The notes: generated by a model not told the origin, from the sequence alone. 64,000 nucleotides of DNA from Streptomyces cinerochromogenes (GCF_014648635.1 NZ_BMRM01000004.1:390955-454954), one strand, 5' to 3'. Positions 43,390 to 54,400 are shown, counted from the first letter of the stretch. Numbers and translations: made by a program.

Positions 43390-44706
43390 CTACGACCGGT
43401 AAGGGTTGTACGCGGGGTACGGAGCCGCCGGACGGCCGTAGCCGTACCCGTACCCGTAAGGCACCGGCCCCGCGTACACCGGCCGTACCGGCACCGCCGC
43501 GCGCGCCGCGTACTCCAGCGCCGGCCGGGCCAGGTGCCGCCGCTTCCACAGCTCGTCCAGCAGCTCCCGCTCCCGGACGACGAAGTCGGCGCCGGACTTC
43601 CCGCTGCGCCCCCGGTGCCGGAGGAACGCGAGCGAGGTGGCGTACCCCTCGTACCGCGCGACCTCCCGCGCCGCCGTGCGCCCGTGGTGGTGCCGGGTGT
43701 AGTCGCGGGCCATCCGCCGCGCCCGCATCGATCCGAGCGCGAACGGCTCGGCCGGCCCCAGCCAGCCGGCCAGCACATAGGCCGGGAGCTCCGCCCGCAC
43801 GGTCCGCAGCTCCCGCTGCCGGGTCCAGATCGCGAGCCAGGTGAGCAGCGCGAACGCGGGCACCATGAAGGCGCCGTAGACGGCGAAGAAGCCGTACTCG
43901 CCGAAGGTGGAGGAGCCGTTCCAGAAGGCGTGCATGCCCATCGCGAGCAGCAGCCCGCAGACCGGCAGCAGGGCCCGCCGCACGTGCTGCCGCTCGGCGG
44001 ACAGCGCGGCGAAGCCGAAGCCGATGCCGGTGAGGACGGTGAACAGGGGGTGCGCGAACGGGGACATCACGATGCGCACGAAGAAGGTGGCGGCGGTGAC
44101 GGAGGCGATGCCGCGGTCGCCGGTGAGCTGGTCGGTCCCGAAGGCCGTACCCAGGTAGAGGATGTTCTCGGTGAACGCGAACCCGGTGGCGGTGACGCCC
44201 GCTATCACCACGCCGTCCACGACCCCGGTGAAGTCGCGTCGGCGGAAGAGGAAGACCAGCAGCACGGCGGCGGCCTTCGCGGACTCCTCCACGATCGGGG
44301 CTATCACGGTGGCGCCCAGGGTGTCGGCGCTCGCCGGGTCCGCGGTGGAGGTGGCTATCCACTTGGTCGCGAAGCTGTTCGCCACGATGGCTATGAGCGC
44401 CGCCGCGCAGGCGCCCCAGGCGAAGGAGAAGACCAGGTTCCGCCAGGGGCCCGGTTCCACCCGGTCCAGCCACCGGAAGGCGGCTATCAGCCAGGGCACG
44501 GGCAGGACGGCCAGGCCCAGCCCGACGAGGAAGCCCTCGGTGCCGGTCTGCCGCCGTACGAGGGCGAGGATGACCAGCCCGGACAGGGCCAGCAGGCTGC
44601 TCAGCGCCCCGTACCGCACCCACCTGCGCTGCCACCAGTGAGGGTGGCGGAGCACACCGTCGCCGGAGCTCGGGGGACGCGTCGGAAACGGGGGACTGGT
44701 GGCCAC
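43390..44706 (-). CDS. PrsW-family intramembrane metalloprotease
   Basis: 438 residues with 8-9 helices. The family motifs are all present: APIVEESAKAAAVL (EExxK), GFAFTENILYLG (FxxxEN), MSPFAHPLFTVLTG (FxxxH) and GLLLAMGMHAFWNGSS (HxxxN). PrsW of Bacillus cleaves the anti-sigma RsiW; the substrate here is unknown. The C-terminal 130 residues are soluble, ending in a Tyr/Gly/Pro-rich tail (PYGYGYGYGRPAAPYP). Confidence 0.92.
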   Translation of the reverse strand: MATSPPFPTRPPSSGDGVLRHPHWWQRRWVRYGALSSLLALSGLVILALVRRQTGTEGFLVGLGLAVLPVPWLIAAFRWLDRVEPGPWRNLVFSFAWGACAAALIAIVANSFATKWIATSTADPASADTLGATVIAPIVEESAKAAAVLLVFLFRRRDFTGVVDGVVIAGVTATGFAFTENILYLGTAFGTDQLTGDRGIASVTAATFFVRIVMSPFAHPLFTVLTGIGFGFAALSAERQHVRRALLPVCGLLLAMGMHAFWNGSSTFGEYGFFAVYGAFMVPAFALLTWLAIWTRQRELRTVRAELPAYVLAGWLGPAEPFALGSMRARRMARDYTRHHHGRTAAREVARYEGYATSLAFLRHRGRSGKSGADFVVRERELLDELWKRRHLARPALEYAARAAVPVRPVYAGPVPYGYGYGYGRPAAPYPAYNPYRS

Positions 44707-44748
44707 GGCATCGACCCTAACGGGGACGGTACGAGGGGCTGGAGCGGA

Positions 44749-45585
44749 TTACCGGTCCTGCTCGGCGGTCCTGTGCGGTACGCGCCGGAACAACAGATCG
44801 TTCACCACATGTCCCTTGTCCAGTCCCTGCCCCTCGAAACGGGTCAGCGGACGGAACGCGGGACGCGGGGAGAAACCGCCGTCCGGCCGGGTGTTCTCGA
44901 AGTCCGGATGCGCGGTGAGCACGTCCAGCATCTGCTCGGCGTACGGCTCCCAGTCCGTCGCGCAGTGCACGATCGCGCCGGGCCTCAGCCGGGTCGCGGC
45001 GAGCGTCAGGAACTCGGGCTGGATGAGCCGCCGCTTGTGGTGCCGCTTCTTGGGCCAGGGGTCGGGGAAGTAGACGCGCAGCCCGTCCAGCGCGTCCGGG
45101 CGGAGCATCTCCCGGAGCAGGATGATCGCGTCGCCGTTGGCGACCCGGACGTTGGACAGGCCGTTCCGCTCGGCGAGGCCCAGCAGGTTTCCCTGGCCGG
45201 GGGTGTGCACGTCGACGGCGAGGATGTTGGTGTCCGGGTCGCCCGCGGCCATCTGCGCGGTGGCCTCACCCATACCGAACCCGATCTCCAGCACCACGGG
45301 ACGGTCGTTCCCGAACAGCTCGGCGAGGTCGATCACCCGCTGCCCGTCGATGTCCAGCCCCCACTTCGGCCACAGCCGCTGCAGCGCGTCGGCCTGCCCG
45401 GCCGTCACCCGGCTCCGGCGCGGCTGGAAGCTCCGGATCCGCCGCTCGAAGTGCGACCCGGCGGGATCCGCCTTGGGCCCGTCCGGGAAACGCGGCTCTC
45501 CCTTGGCCCGGGTGTGCCGGACGGGGGCACCGGGGGAGTGGGGGGCCGGCGAGGCGGCTTCGGGGGCGTTGAGAAAGTCAGACAC
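44749..45585 (-). CDS. trmB: tRNA (guanine46-N7)-methyltransferase
   Basis: 278 residues. SAM-binding motif I VVLEIGFGMGEATAQMA, motif ILAVDVHTPG, and the TrmB signature VYFPDPWPKKRHHKRRL are clear, with the C-terminal TRFEGQGLDKGH. The N-terminal 65 residues are a Pro/Arg-rich extension. It methylates G46 in the variable loop of tRNAs. It lies downstream of lhgO on the same strand, 39 bp away. Confidence 0.95.
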   Translation of the reverse strand: MSDFLNAPEAASPAPHSPGAPVRHTRAKGEPRFPDGPKADPAGSHFERRIRSFQPRRSRVTAGQADALQRLWPKWGLDIDGQRVIDLAELFGNDRPVVLEIGFGMGEATAQMAAGDPDTNILAVDVHTPGQGNLLGLAERNGLSNVRVANGDAIILLREMLRPDALDGLRVYFPDPWPKKRHHKRRLIQPEFLTLAATRLRPGAIVHCATDWEPYAEQMLDVLTAHPDFENTRPDGGFSPRPAFRPLTRFEGQGLDKGHVVNDLLFRRVPHRTAEQDR

Positions 45586-45624
45586 AGTACGACAGATTTT
45601 ACGGCGCTCTCCGCGGGAACCCGC

Positions 45625-46836
45625 TCAGCCGAGGTTCCCGAGCATCTCCAGCGCCCGGCGCCCGACCTCCCGCCCGATCGGCAGGGACGCCGTGGCCGCC
45701 GGGGACGGCGCGTTGAGCACGTGCACCGCCCGCGCCCCCTCCCGGATGAGGAAGTCGTCCACCAGCGTCCCGTCCCGCAGCACCGCCTGCGCCCGCACCC
45801 CGGCGGGGGCCGGCACCAGGTCCCCGGCCTCCACGCCGGGCAGCAGTCTGCGCACGGCCTCCAGGAACGCCCCCTGGGACACCGACCGCCGCAGCTCCCC
45901 CGCCCCGTACCGCCAGTGCCGCCGGGCGATCGCCCAGGACCCCGGCCACGCCAGCGTCCCGGCCAGCTCCCGGGGCCGTACGACCCCCCAGCCGTACCCC
46001 TCCCGGGCCAGCGCCGGCACCGCGTTGGGCCCGATGTGCACGCCGCCGTCGATGCCGCGGGTCAGGTGCACGCCGAGGAACGGGAACGCCGGGTCCGGCA
46101 CCGGATACACCAGCCCCCGCACCAGCTCCGGCCGCGCCAGCTCGTAGTACTCCCCGCGGAACGGCACGATCCGCACCTCGGGATCGTCGCCGGTCAGCCG
46201 GGCGACCTCGTCGCAGTACAGCCCGGCGCAGTTCACCAGCACGCGCGCGCGGACGACGTCCCCGGCCGCGGTGAGCACGGCCACGCCCCGCTCCGGCCGC
46301 CGGTCCGCCCGGACCACCTGGGCGCCGTAGCGGATCTCCGCCCCGGAGGCCCGCGCCAGCTCCCGGGCGACGCCCACGAAGTCGCACACCCCGGTCGTCC
46401 CGACGTGTATCGCGGCGAGGCCGCGCACCTCCGGTTCGTACTCGGTGATCTGCGCGGGCCCCAGCTCGCGCACCGGGATGCCGTTCTCCCGGCCGCGCTG
46501 CACGAGCGCGTGCAGCCGGGGCAGCTCCTCCCGGTCGGTGGCGACGATCAGCTTGCCGGTGACGGCGTGCGCGATGCCGTACTCGGCGCAGAACTTCACC
46601 ATCTCGGCGGCGCCCCGCACCGCGTACCGCGCTTTGAGCGAGCCCGGGCGGTAGTAGATCCCGCTGTGGATCACCCCGCTGTTCCGCCCCGTCTGGTGCC
46701 GGGCGGGCCCGGCCTCCTTCTCCAGCACGGTCACGCGCGTGCCGGGCGCGGCACGCGTGATCGCATACGCCGTCGACAGCCCGACGATGCCCCCACCGAT
46801 CACGAGCACATCACAGTCGTACGCCCCGGCCCGCAC
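45625..46836 (-). CDS. lhgO: L-2-hydroxyglutarate oxidase
   Basis: About 403 residues, FAD-dependent. The Rossmann motif DVLVIGGGIVGLSTAYAI starts near residue 9, and HQTGRNSGVIHSGIYY is the characteristic flavin-contact stretch of LhgO/L2HGDH. It oxidises L-2-hydroxyglutarate to 2-oxoglutarate, feeding the quinone pool in E. coli. The GTG at 46836 is chosen for GGAGG 9 bp upstream; a longer frame to 47007 has no family match. Confidence 0.92.
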   Translation of the reverse strand: MRAGAYDCDVLVIGGGIVGLSTAYAITRAAPGTRVTVLEKEAGPARHQTGRNSGVIHSGIYYRPGSLKARYAVRGAAEMVKFCAEYGIAHAVTGKLIVATDREELPRLHALVQRGRENGIPVRELGPAQITEYEPEVRGLAAIHVGTTGVCDFVGVARELARASGAEIRYGAQVVRADRRPERGVAVLTAAGDVVRARVLVNCAGLYCDEVARLTGDDPEVRIVPFRGEYYELARPELVRGLVYPVPDPAFPFLGVHLTRGIDGGVHIGPNAVPALAREGYGWGVVRPRELAGTLAWPGSWAIARRHWRYGAGELRRSVSQGAFLEAVRRLLPGVEAGDLVPAPAGVRAQAVLRDGTLVDDFLIREGARAVHVLNAPSPAATASLPIGREVGRRALEMLGNLG

Positions 46837-47026
46837 CGAGCACCACCTCCACTCCCGATAGTGCACTGCGCCACTGACAGTGGCTTCAAACACCGGTGCA
46901 CGGCGGTACCGCTCAGGGGCGCGGGACCGTGTCGACCTGCGGCTCCACCGCGTGGGCGCGGCAAGCCACGGACCGTCCGCGGTCGCCTGGTCACATCGGC
47001 CCGGCATGCGCCGAAGCGGCGCGGCA

Positions 47027-48451
47027 CTACGCCGGAGCCATCAGGAGCGGACGGGCCCGCTCCCGCAGCTCCACCACCCGCGGCTCGTCCCCGTACGGCT
47101 CCAGCCGGTGCAGAAGATCCTTCACGTACTCCGTCGTCCGCGCCGACGAGATCCGCCCGGCCACCTCCACGGCCCGCACTCCCTGCTCGCAGGCGGCGTC
47201 GAGATTCCCGGACTCCAGCTCGGCGACCGCGGAGACCACCAGCCGCAGCCCGTGCGACCGCACGAACTCCTCCGTCGGCTTCGACAGCGCCTGCTCGGTG
47301 AACCGCCGCACCTGCCGCGGCGCCTTCAGATCGCGGTAGCACTCCGCGGCGTCCGCGGCGAACCGGTCGTAGCCGTAGAAACCCAGCCAGGAGGGGTCGT
47401 TGTCGCCGGGACGGGACCGTTCCAGCCAGCCCTCCGCCGCCTTCAGCGCCGCGCCGGCCGCCTGCGCGTCTCCCGCGCGCGCGTGGGCCCGCGCCTCGAC
47501 CAGCCGGAAGAAGCTCATCGTCCGCGCGGTCGCCAGCCCCCGGTTGCGCTCCAGGGCCGCCTGCGCGAGATCCACGCCCTCGTCGCCGAAGCCCCGGTAG
47601 GTGGCCTGCAACGACATGGAGGCGAGGACGTACCCCCCGAGAGGGACGTCCGCCGCCGCGCGCGCGAGCCGGAGCGCCTGGATGTAGTACCGCTGCGCGG
47701 CCTCCTGCTGCCCGGTGTCGAAGGCCATCCAGCCGGCGAGCCGGGTGAGTTCGGCGGACGCGCCGAACAGGGCGCGGCCCACTTCGTCGGAGTAGGAGCC
47801 GAGCAGCAGCGGTGCCGCCTCCACCCGCAGGCACTCCGGCACCATCGACGAACGCCAGTCCCCGCCGCCGTACTTGGAGTCCCACCGCCGGGCGTCCTCG
47901 GCGGCCTCGCGCAGTTTCTGCACATCGCTGTGGCCGACTTTGATCGGTGCGCCGGACCCCTCCGCGGAGCCCGCCTCCCGCGCGACCGAGCTGTCGGCGG
48001 GGGTTATCAGCCACCGTGAGGCGGGCGTTGCGTATGCGCTCACTGCGAACGACCCGGCGAGGGACTGCCAGATGCCGCCGGAGCCGGCCCGGCGGCCGGC
48101 GAGGTCGAGGCGGTACAGCTCCGTGGCCGACTTGACCGCCTGTCCCACGTCCCGGGGGAAGGCGAGGCCCACCTCGGGCGCGGGATCCGCGTCCGCCAGG
48201 CCGATCTCGTGGAGCGGCACCGGGCGGCCGAGCTTCTGGCCGATGGCGGCCGCGATGAGGTGTGGCGCCGCACCCTGCGGCACCATGCCCTTCGACACCC
48301 AGCGCGCCACGGACGTCTTGTCGTAGCGAAGCGTCAACCCGCGTTGCGCGCCAAGGTCGTTGACGCGGCGGGCGAGTCCCGCGTTGCTGATTCCCGCGAG
48401 GGCGAGAACGGTGCCGAGCTTTTCGTTCGGCCCGCGTTGCTCCCTGGACAT
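47027..48451 (-). CDS. HTH-TPR regulatory protein (NsdA-like)
   Basis: 474 residues. An N-terminal helix-turn-helix-like domain ([22 protein letters not shown] ... [15 protein letters not shown]) is followed by a long helical region with TPR-like repeats ([31 protein letters not shown] and so on). The architecture matches Streptomyces proteins such as NsdA/NsdB and the so-called sporulation-associated proteins that affect development and antibiotic production. GAGGGG is 6 bp before the ATG at 48451; the frame open to 49003 is not needed. Direct targets are unknown. Confidence 0.85.
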   Translation of the reverse strand: MSREQRGPNEKLGTVLALAGISNAGLARRVNDLGAQRGLTLRYDKTSVARWVSKGMVPQGAAPHLIAAAIGQKLGRPVPLHEIGLADADPAPEVGLAFPRDVGQAVKSATELYRLDLAGRRAGSGGIWQSLAGSFAVSAYATPASRWLITPADSSVAREAGSAEGSGAPIKVGHSDVQKLREAAEDARRWDSKYGGGDWRSSMVPECLRVEAAPLLLGSYSDEVGRALFGASAELTRLAGWMAFDTGQQEAAQRYYIQALRLARAAADVPLGGYVLASMSLQATYRGFGDEGVDLAQAALERNRGLATARTMSFFRLVEARAHARAGDAQAAGAALKAAEGWLERSRPGDNDPSWLGFYGYDRFAADAAECYRDLKAPRQVRRFTEQALSKPTEEFVRSHGLRLVVSAVAELESGNLDAACEQGVRAVEVAGRISSARTTEYVKDLLHRLEPYGDEPRVVELRERARPLLMAPA

Positions 48452-48537
48452 GCGCCACCCCTCGACACAGACGGCTGCCGCACTGGCATAACCACGCGGC
48501 ATTCGTAAACCCAGCGTAGTTCGCCGCATCCCAAGCG

Positions 48538-48741
48538 TTAAGGGGCATTGTTCCGGATGGCGGGATTGTGGTCCGTACGGCAGTGCGGCCCTGTACGCAC
48601 CGTGCACGGGCTGTCGCCGCGTGCCCCCGCCCGTGTGGCCGTGCGCCCGTCCGTGCGCTCTTCTCCGGCCACCGGGGGAGCGGTTCCATGGCTCTTGCGT
48701 GGGTCGGCCCGCTGTACTGGATCCAGTGGGCTGGGGGACAC
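48538..48741 (-). CDS. Possible 67-residue protein
   Basis: Minus-strand frame from the GTG at 48741 with AAGG 5 bp upstream, reading [18 protein letters not shown] at the start and NPAIRNNAP at the end, with two Cys. Third positions are fairly GC-rich (about three quarters by eye). No family is recognised and the opposite strand is open too, so this is tentative. Confidence 0.3.
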   Translation of the reverse strand: MSPSPLDPVQRADPRKSHGTAPPVAGEERTDGRTATRAGARGDSPCTVRTGPHCRTDHNPAIRNNAP

Positions 48742-48770
48742 CGCCACCTTCATCCCCGCGGGTGGCGGAC

Positions 48771-48803
48771 CGGTCCGGGAGGCGATGCCCGCCTCCCGGA
48801 CCG
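48771..48803. terminator. Strong hairpin in a 724-bp gap
   Basis: A 14-bp stem CGGTCCGGGAGGCG with its complement (48771-48784 with 48790-48803), 5-base loop, in the gap 48452-49175 between the divergent HTH-TPR and asparagine-synthetase-like genes. No clear gene ends here on either strand. The rest of the gap has two similar segments containing GTACGCACCGTGCAC (48594-48608) and GTACGGTGCACTGG (49137-49150), possibly shared regulatory sequence. Confidence 0.6.
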
Positions 48804-49175
48804 TGCGCGCGTGTGCGCCGCCGCGCGCTCCGCAGTCCTGTACGGAGCGTGCTCAAACCCCGGACACCGTCTTTTATTTGGCCGAAAACCGACCCCTGCC
48901 CGATGGGGCCAACTGCCGCCGCGACCACCCAACTTGAGGGCGCTAAGGGCGGTTTGGGGGAGCGCACAGGGGGCGCATTCGCGCCGCGCCGACCGGACGC
49001 CACCCCGGTGCCGACCGGCCGGCACCCGCTCTTTGCCGGTCAACTCCCCTGGCCCGCCGCACGAACTTCCCCCGATCGAAGGCGGTGCCGCCGACCGCCT
49101 CCGGTGCGCCCTTCGTGGCAGCATGGGGTCCAGTTCGTACGGTGCACTGGTTGTCCACAGCCTGTGGAGGCGTCC

Positions 49176-51251
49176 ATGCGGTGGTTGGTGGGGTGGAGCA
49201 GCGCCGCCGCGGGCACCGCCGGGATCGGATCCGCGGGCGCCATCGGGTACGACGGCGAGACCCTGCACCCGGTCGGCTCCCAACTCCTGTGGGGCGACCC
49301 GGATCCGCTGTGGGCCGTGGGCGACTGGCGCCCCGACGAGGTGCGCGTGGTCCACGCCGACGCGCAGCACCGGATCGCCGTGCTCGGCATCTGCGGCGCC
49401 ACCGACGAGGAACTGCGGCGCGGCCTCGTCACCGCGCGCGGGGGCGCGGTGCGCCACCTGACCACCTGGCCCGGCAGCTACACGGCCGTCGTCCAGGCCG
49501 GCCGCCGCATCACCGTCTGCGGCGACCTCGCGGGCGCCCGGCCGGTGTTCCACACCCCGTGGGCCGGCGGCACCGCCTACGCCACCGCCGCGCTGCCCCT
49601 CGCCGACCTCATCGAGGCCAACCTCGACTTCACCCACCTCGCCGCCCTGCTGGCCGCCCCGGACGTCCCGGCAGCCCTGCGCGACACCACCCCGTACGAC
49701 GGCGTACGGCGACTTCCGCCGGGGCACGCCCTGGTGCTGCGCGCCGGAGCGCGGGAGATCGCCGGGTACGAGCCGGTCGCCTCGCTCGCCGTCTCCGCGC
49801 CGCCGGCCGATCCCGACCGCGCCGTGGACGCCGTACGCGACGCACTCGTGGAAGCGGTCCGCACCCGGCTGGCGGCACCCCGGCACGTGCCCGACCTGGA
49901 CCCCGGGCCGGTACCCGGCATGGGACCGGCCGAGCGGCGGGCCGCGCGCGGGATGCCGGTCCCCGGCGTCGGCGCCGACCTCTCCGGCGGCCCCGCCTCC
50001 GGCACCCTCGCGCTGCTGGCCGCCGGGCTGCCCGGCAGACCCGGCACGCTGCTGGGCCACGGCACGGGCGCGGGGGAACGCCTCCTCGCCGTCACGTTCA
50101 ACGATCTGACGGTGGCCGGCCGCGAGGCCGAACTGGAACGCGCCGGCGCCCTGGCCGCGAGTCCCCGGCTGCACCACGTCGTGGTCACCGGCGGCGAGGA
50201 GACCCTGCCGTACGCCGACCTCGACGGCCCCCTGACCGACGAGCCCGGACCCTCCCTGGTGCTGGCGGCCCGGCACCGCGCGCGGCTCGCCGCCGGCAGC
50301 GCCGACCACTTCACCGGGCACGGCGCCCGCCAGGTCCTGGACGCCCACCCCGCCCGCCTCGCCGACCTCCTGGTCGACCGCCGGCGGCGCCACCTGGTCC
50401 GGCCGGTCGCCGCGCTCGCGCGCGCGGACGGCTCGGTGCTGGTCCCCGCGCGCGTGTACGGCGCGGCCCGGCGCCTCGCCCGCACCCCCTACCGGGCGGG
50501 CCTGGAGGTGCTGGCCGAGCGGCTGATGCGGCGGCGGTTCGACGAACCCAAGGGGGCGGTCGGTGCGTCCCTCGCCGCGCTGACCTGGGCCAGACCCGGG
50601 CCCGCGGCCCGCTGGCTGACGGGGGAGGCATTGGCTGAAGTATCGGTTCTGCTGCAGGCGGAGGCGGACCGCTCCGGCACCGGCGCACAGCGCCCCGGCG
50701 ACTACCGCGCGCGTGCGGCACTCGCCCGGCACGCGGCCGATCTGCGCGTCCTGGAACAGGCCGCGCAGATCCGCTCCCAGCGCCTGCACGCGCCGTTCCT
50801 CGACAATCAGGTCGTCCGGGCCTGCCGCGACCTCCCCGAGGCCCTGCGCGTCCAGCCGGGCGCCCGCGCCGCCATCCTGCGTACGGTCCTGGAAGGCGCC
50901 GGCATCACCGACCTCCCGCCCGGCTGGGGCGCCCCCTCCCACGCCCCGACGGCGGCGGCCGCGCGCGCGGGGCTGCGGCTCGCGGCCGACCCCCTCCTGG
51001 ACCTCTTCTCCACCCCCCTGCTGGCCGACGCCGGCCTGGTCGAGGCCCGCGTCGTCCGCAAGGCCGTCCGCTCCGCCGCGGCGGGCGAGCCCCTCCCGCT
51101 GGACGGCCTGGCCGACCTCGTCTCCCTCGAACTCTGGCTCCGCCGCCTCCTCTCCCGCCGCGGCACGTGCTGGACGGGCACGCCGACACGCTCCCGTGCG
51201 GTCCCTTCGGGGATCCAGCCGCGCAGAAGCGCGCTGACGCCGGGGGCGTGA
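49176..51251 (+). CDS. Asparagine-synthetase/lasso-cyclase-like protein, probably degenerate
   Basis: 691 residues. The N-terminus lacks the Cys2 of a glutaminase but keeps the Ntn-like fold motifs (VCGDLAGARPVFH). The synthetase domain has VGADLSGGPASGTLALLA in place of the SGGLDS pyrophosphate loop, changing L-D to P-A. Near the C-terminus the HAPFLDNQVVRAC motif is present, but the catalytic Lys expected in the following helix is replaced (GARAAILRTVL). This resembles the B-type cyclases of lasso peptides without a functional ATP site. GGAGG precedes the ATG at 49176. No lasso precursor or protease gene is adjacent. Confidence 0.82.
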   Translation: MRWLVGWSSAAAGTAGIGSAGAIGYDGETLHPVGSQLLWGDPDPLWAVGDWRPDEVRVVHADAQHRIAVLGICGATDEELRRGLVTARGGAVRHLTTWPGSYTAVVQAGRRITVCGDLAGARPVFHTPWAGGTAYATAALPLADLIEANLDFTHLAALLAAPDVPAALRDTTPYDGVRRLPPGHALVLRAGAREIAGYEPVASLAVSAPPADPDRAVDAVRDALVEAVRTRLAAPRHVPDLDPGPVPGMGPAERRAARGMPVPGVGADLSGGPASGTLALLAAGLPGRPGTLLGHGTGAGERLLAVTFNDLTVAGREAELERAGALAASPRLHHVVVTGGEETLPYADLDGPLTDEPGPSLVLAARHRARLAAGSADHFTGHGARQVLDAHPARLADLLVDRRRRHLVRPVAALARADGSVLVPARVYGAARRLARTPYRAGLEVLAERLMRRRFDEPKGAVGASLAALTWARPGPAARWLTGEALAEVSVLLQAEADRSGTGAQRPGDYRARAALARHAADLRVLEQAAQIRSQRLHAPFLDNQVVRACRDLPEALRVQPGARAAILRTVLEGAGITDLPPGWGAPSHAPTAAAARAGLRLAADPLLDLFSTPLLADAGLVEARVVRKAVRSAAAGEPLPLDGLADLVSLELWLRRLLSRRGTCWTGTPTRSRAVPSGIQPRRSALTPGA

Positions 51252-51429
51252 GCGGTCCGGGGCCCGCGCCCCTCGTCGGGCCACGGGACCGCCATGGCTG
51301 ATCACGCAGTTCCCGGTGCCCCTGGGGACCCGCGGTTCCGTCGTCCGTGGGGTGCCGCCGGCTGCGCGGTTCCGCCCCGACACGGAAACCCCCGTGCCCC
51401 ATCCCCCGCACCCCCGCCACAATGACCAG

Positions 51430-54400
51430 GTGCGGTACAGAATCCTGGGCGTAACCCAAGCAGCAGACGACCAGGGCACCCCCGTACCCATCGGCGGCCA
51501 ACGCCTGCGCACGCTCCTGGCCGCCCTCGCCCTCCGCCCCGGCCGCACCGCCGCGCCCGAGATCCTCGTCGACGAGGTCTGGGCGGACGACCCGCCCCAG
51601 GACGCCCACGCCGCCCTCCAGGCCCTCGTCGGCCGTCTCCGCCGTGCCCTCGGCAGGCACACCATCGCCTCCGGCCCGGGCGGCTACCGCCTCGAAGCGA
51701 CCGAGGACGACGTGGACCTGCACGTCTTCGAACGCCTCACCCGCACCGGCACCCAGGCCCTCACCGCCGGCGACCCGGCCACCGCCCACCGCACCCTCAC
51801 CGAGGCCCTCGCGCTCTGGTACGGCCCGGCCCTCGCCGACCTCCCCGACCGCACCGCCGCCGCCCGCCCCGACGCCCTGCGGCTGGAGGCGACCCGCGCC
51901 CGCGCCGCCGCGGCCCTCGCCCTCGGCCGTGCCCAGGAGGCCGTACCCGAGCTGCGGGAACTGACCGCCGCCCACCCCTACGACGAGCCGCTGCACGTCC
52001 TCCTCATCCGCGCCCTGCGCGACTCGGGCCGCCCGGCCGACGCCCTCGCCGCCTACGAGTCCGCCCGCCGCACCCTCGCCGACACCCTCGGCACCGACCC
52101 CGGCCCGGAACTGAAGGCCCTGCACGCGTCGTTGCTGAGACAGGAGCACTCAGGGCACCCGGGGCACCGGGAGCACCCCGGACATCCGGAGCACCCGGGG
52201 TATCCGGGGCACCCGGAGCACTCCGCACACCCGCAGCACCCCGAGCACCCGTGGCGCCAGGCGGCGCGGCCTCCCGCCCAGCCGCCCGAGCGCACCGGGA
52301 ACCTCCGCCCCCGCCTGACGTCCTTCGTCGGGCGGGAACCAGAACTCGACGCCATTCGTTCCGACTTGCGCAGGGCCCGCCTCGTCACCCTCACCGGGCC
52401 GGGCGGCTCCGGAAAGACCCGCCTCGCCGAGGAGGCCGCCGCCCCGCTCGACTCGGCCTGGCTGGTCGAGCTGGCCCCGCTCGACCGGCCGGAGGCGGTG
52501 CCCGGCGCGGTGGTCAGCGCGCTCGGCCTGCGCGAGACCGTGCTGCTGACGGGCGACCTGGCGACCCCGCAGGCCGACCCCACGGCCCTGCTGATCGAGT
52601 ACTGCGCACCGCGCAGCCACCTCCTGATCCTTGACAACTGCGAGCACGTCATCGGCGCGGCAGCCGCCCTCGCCGAGACCCTCCTCACCCGCTGCCCCGG
52701 GCTCACGATCCTCGCGACCAGCCGTGAACCCCTCGGCGTCCCCGGTGAGTCGGTGCGCCCGGTCGAGCCCCTCGTCCCCGAGCAGGCGCGCCGCCTCTTC
52801 GCCGAGCGCGCGAAGGCCGTCCGTCCCGACGCCGACGCGGTGCTCGGCGACACCGAGGCCGTGGCGGAGATCTGCCGCCGCCTGGACGGGCTGCCGCTCG
52901 CCATCGAGCTGGCCGCCGCACGGCTCAGGCTGCTGACCCCCCGGCAGATCGCCGACCGCCTGGACGACCGCTTCCGGCTGCTCACCTCCGGAAGCCGCAC
53001 GGTCCTGCCCCGCCAGCAGACCCTGCGCGCGGTCGTCGACTGGTCCTGGGATCTGCTGGACGAGCGGGAGCGGACGGTCCTGTGCGAGGTGTCGGTGTTC
53101 GCCGGCGGCTGGGACCTCGCGGCGGCCGAGGCCGTGTGCACCGGCCCGGCGGCCGACCTGATCGGCGCGCTGGTCGACAAGTCCCTCGTCGTCGCCGCCC
53201 CGCACGACCCGGACGGCACCGGCTCCGGGACCGGCATGCGCTACCGCATGCTGGAGACCATCCACGACTACGCCACCGAACGCGCGGCCGAGGTTCCCGG
53301 ACTGCGCGCGGCGGCCGAGCGGCGCCACCGCGCCTGGGTGCGGGCGCTGGTGGAGGAGGCCGAGCCGCAGCTGCGGTCGGCGGCCCAGCTCCCCTGGATC
53401 TCCCGCCTGGAGACCGAGCTGGACAACATCCGCGCGGCCCTGGACCGGGCGGTGCGCGCGGGCGACGAGGCGGAGGCCGGCGCCATCGTCCTCGCCATCG
53501 GCTGGTTCTGGTGGCTGCGCAACCACCGCCAGGAGGCGGTGGCCTGGGTACGGCAGGTGCTCCGCCTGGGCGCCGCCCTGGACGCCCTGCCCCCGGGCAC
53601 GCCGGCCGGCGAGGCGATGGCCCGGGCGGAGTCCGCGGACCCGGTCGGCGCCTTCCTCGCCTCCCCCGACGGCGAGGCCGGGCACCCGCTGCGCGAGCTG
53701 CGGATGGACCTGCGGATGCTCGACCTGTTCCTCACCTCGGAGACGGACGCGGAGAACCTCGCGGCCGACGACCGTGCCGTGGAGTACCTCGCGCGCGTGC
53801 GGGCGGCCTACGAGGCCGGCGGCCCCCCGGCCGCCCGCCTCCCGGGCGTCGTCTGGCCGCTGACCGCCTACTACCTGGGCGGCCCGGTGGACCTCCGCCC
53901 GGACCTGACCGCGGCGCTCGACAACTGCCGTCGTCACGGCGGCGACTGGGAGGTCGCGGTCGCCCTGATGTACCGCGCCCACGTCACCGTCGACTCGCCG
54001 GGCAACCTGCACGGCGTCGACGAGGACCTGGCCGAGCTGCGGATGCTCGGCGGGCGCGTCGGCGACCGCTGGGTGCGGGCGCAGGTGTGCAGCGCGGCCG
54101 GCGAGGCGGCCATGGCCCGCGGCAGGTACGACGAGGCGCGCGACGAGTACGAGGAGGCGCTGCGACTCGCCCACGAGGTGGGCGCGCACGCCGAGTCGCC
54201 GTTCCTGATCGCCCGGCTCGCCGAGATCTCCTACCGCTCCGGTGACCGGGAGGCCGCCCTGGCCGCCCTGGACGAGGCGGGGGCGGCCGCGGACCGGTAC
54301 GCGCTGCCGGAGTCCCGGGCCTTCGTCCTGCTGATGCGCGCCCACATCGCCCTGCACGACGGACAGCCGGTCCTCGCACGCGAGCTGTACGACGCGACGT

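Noticed and set aside
49176..51251. Complete lasso-peptide gene cluster
   Set aside because: No precursor peptide, RRE or B2-type protease gene is adjacent and the synthetase active site looks degenerate.
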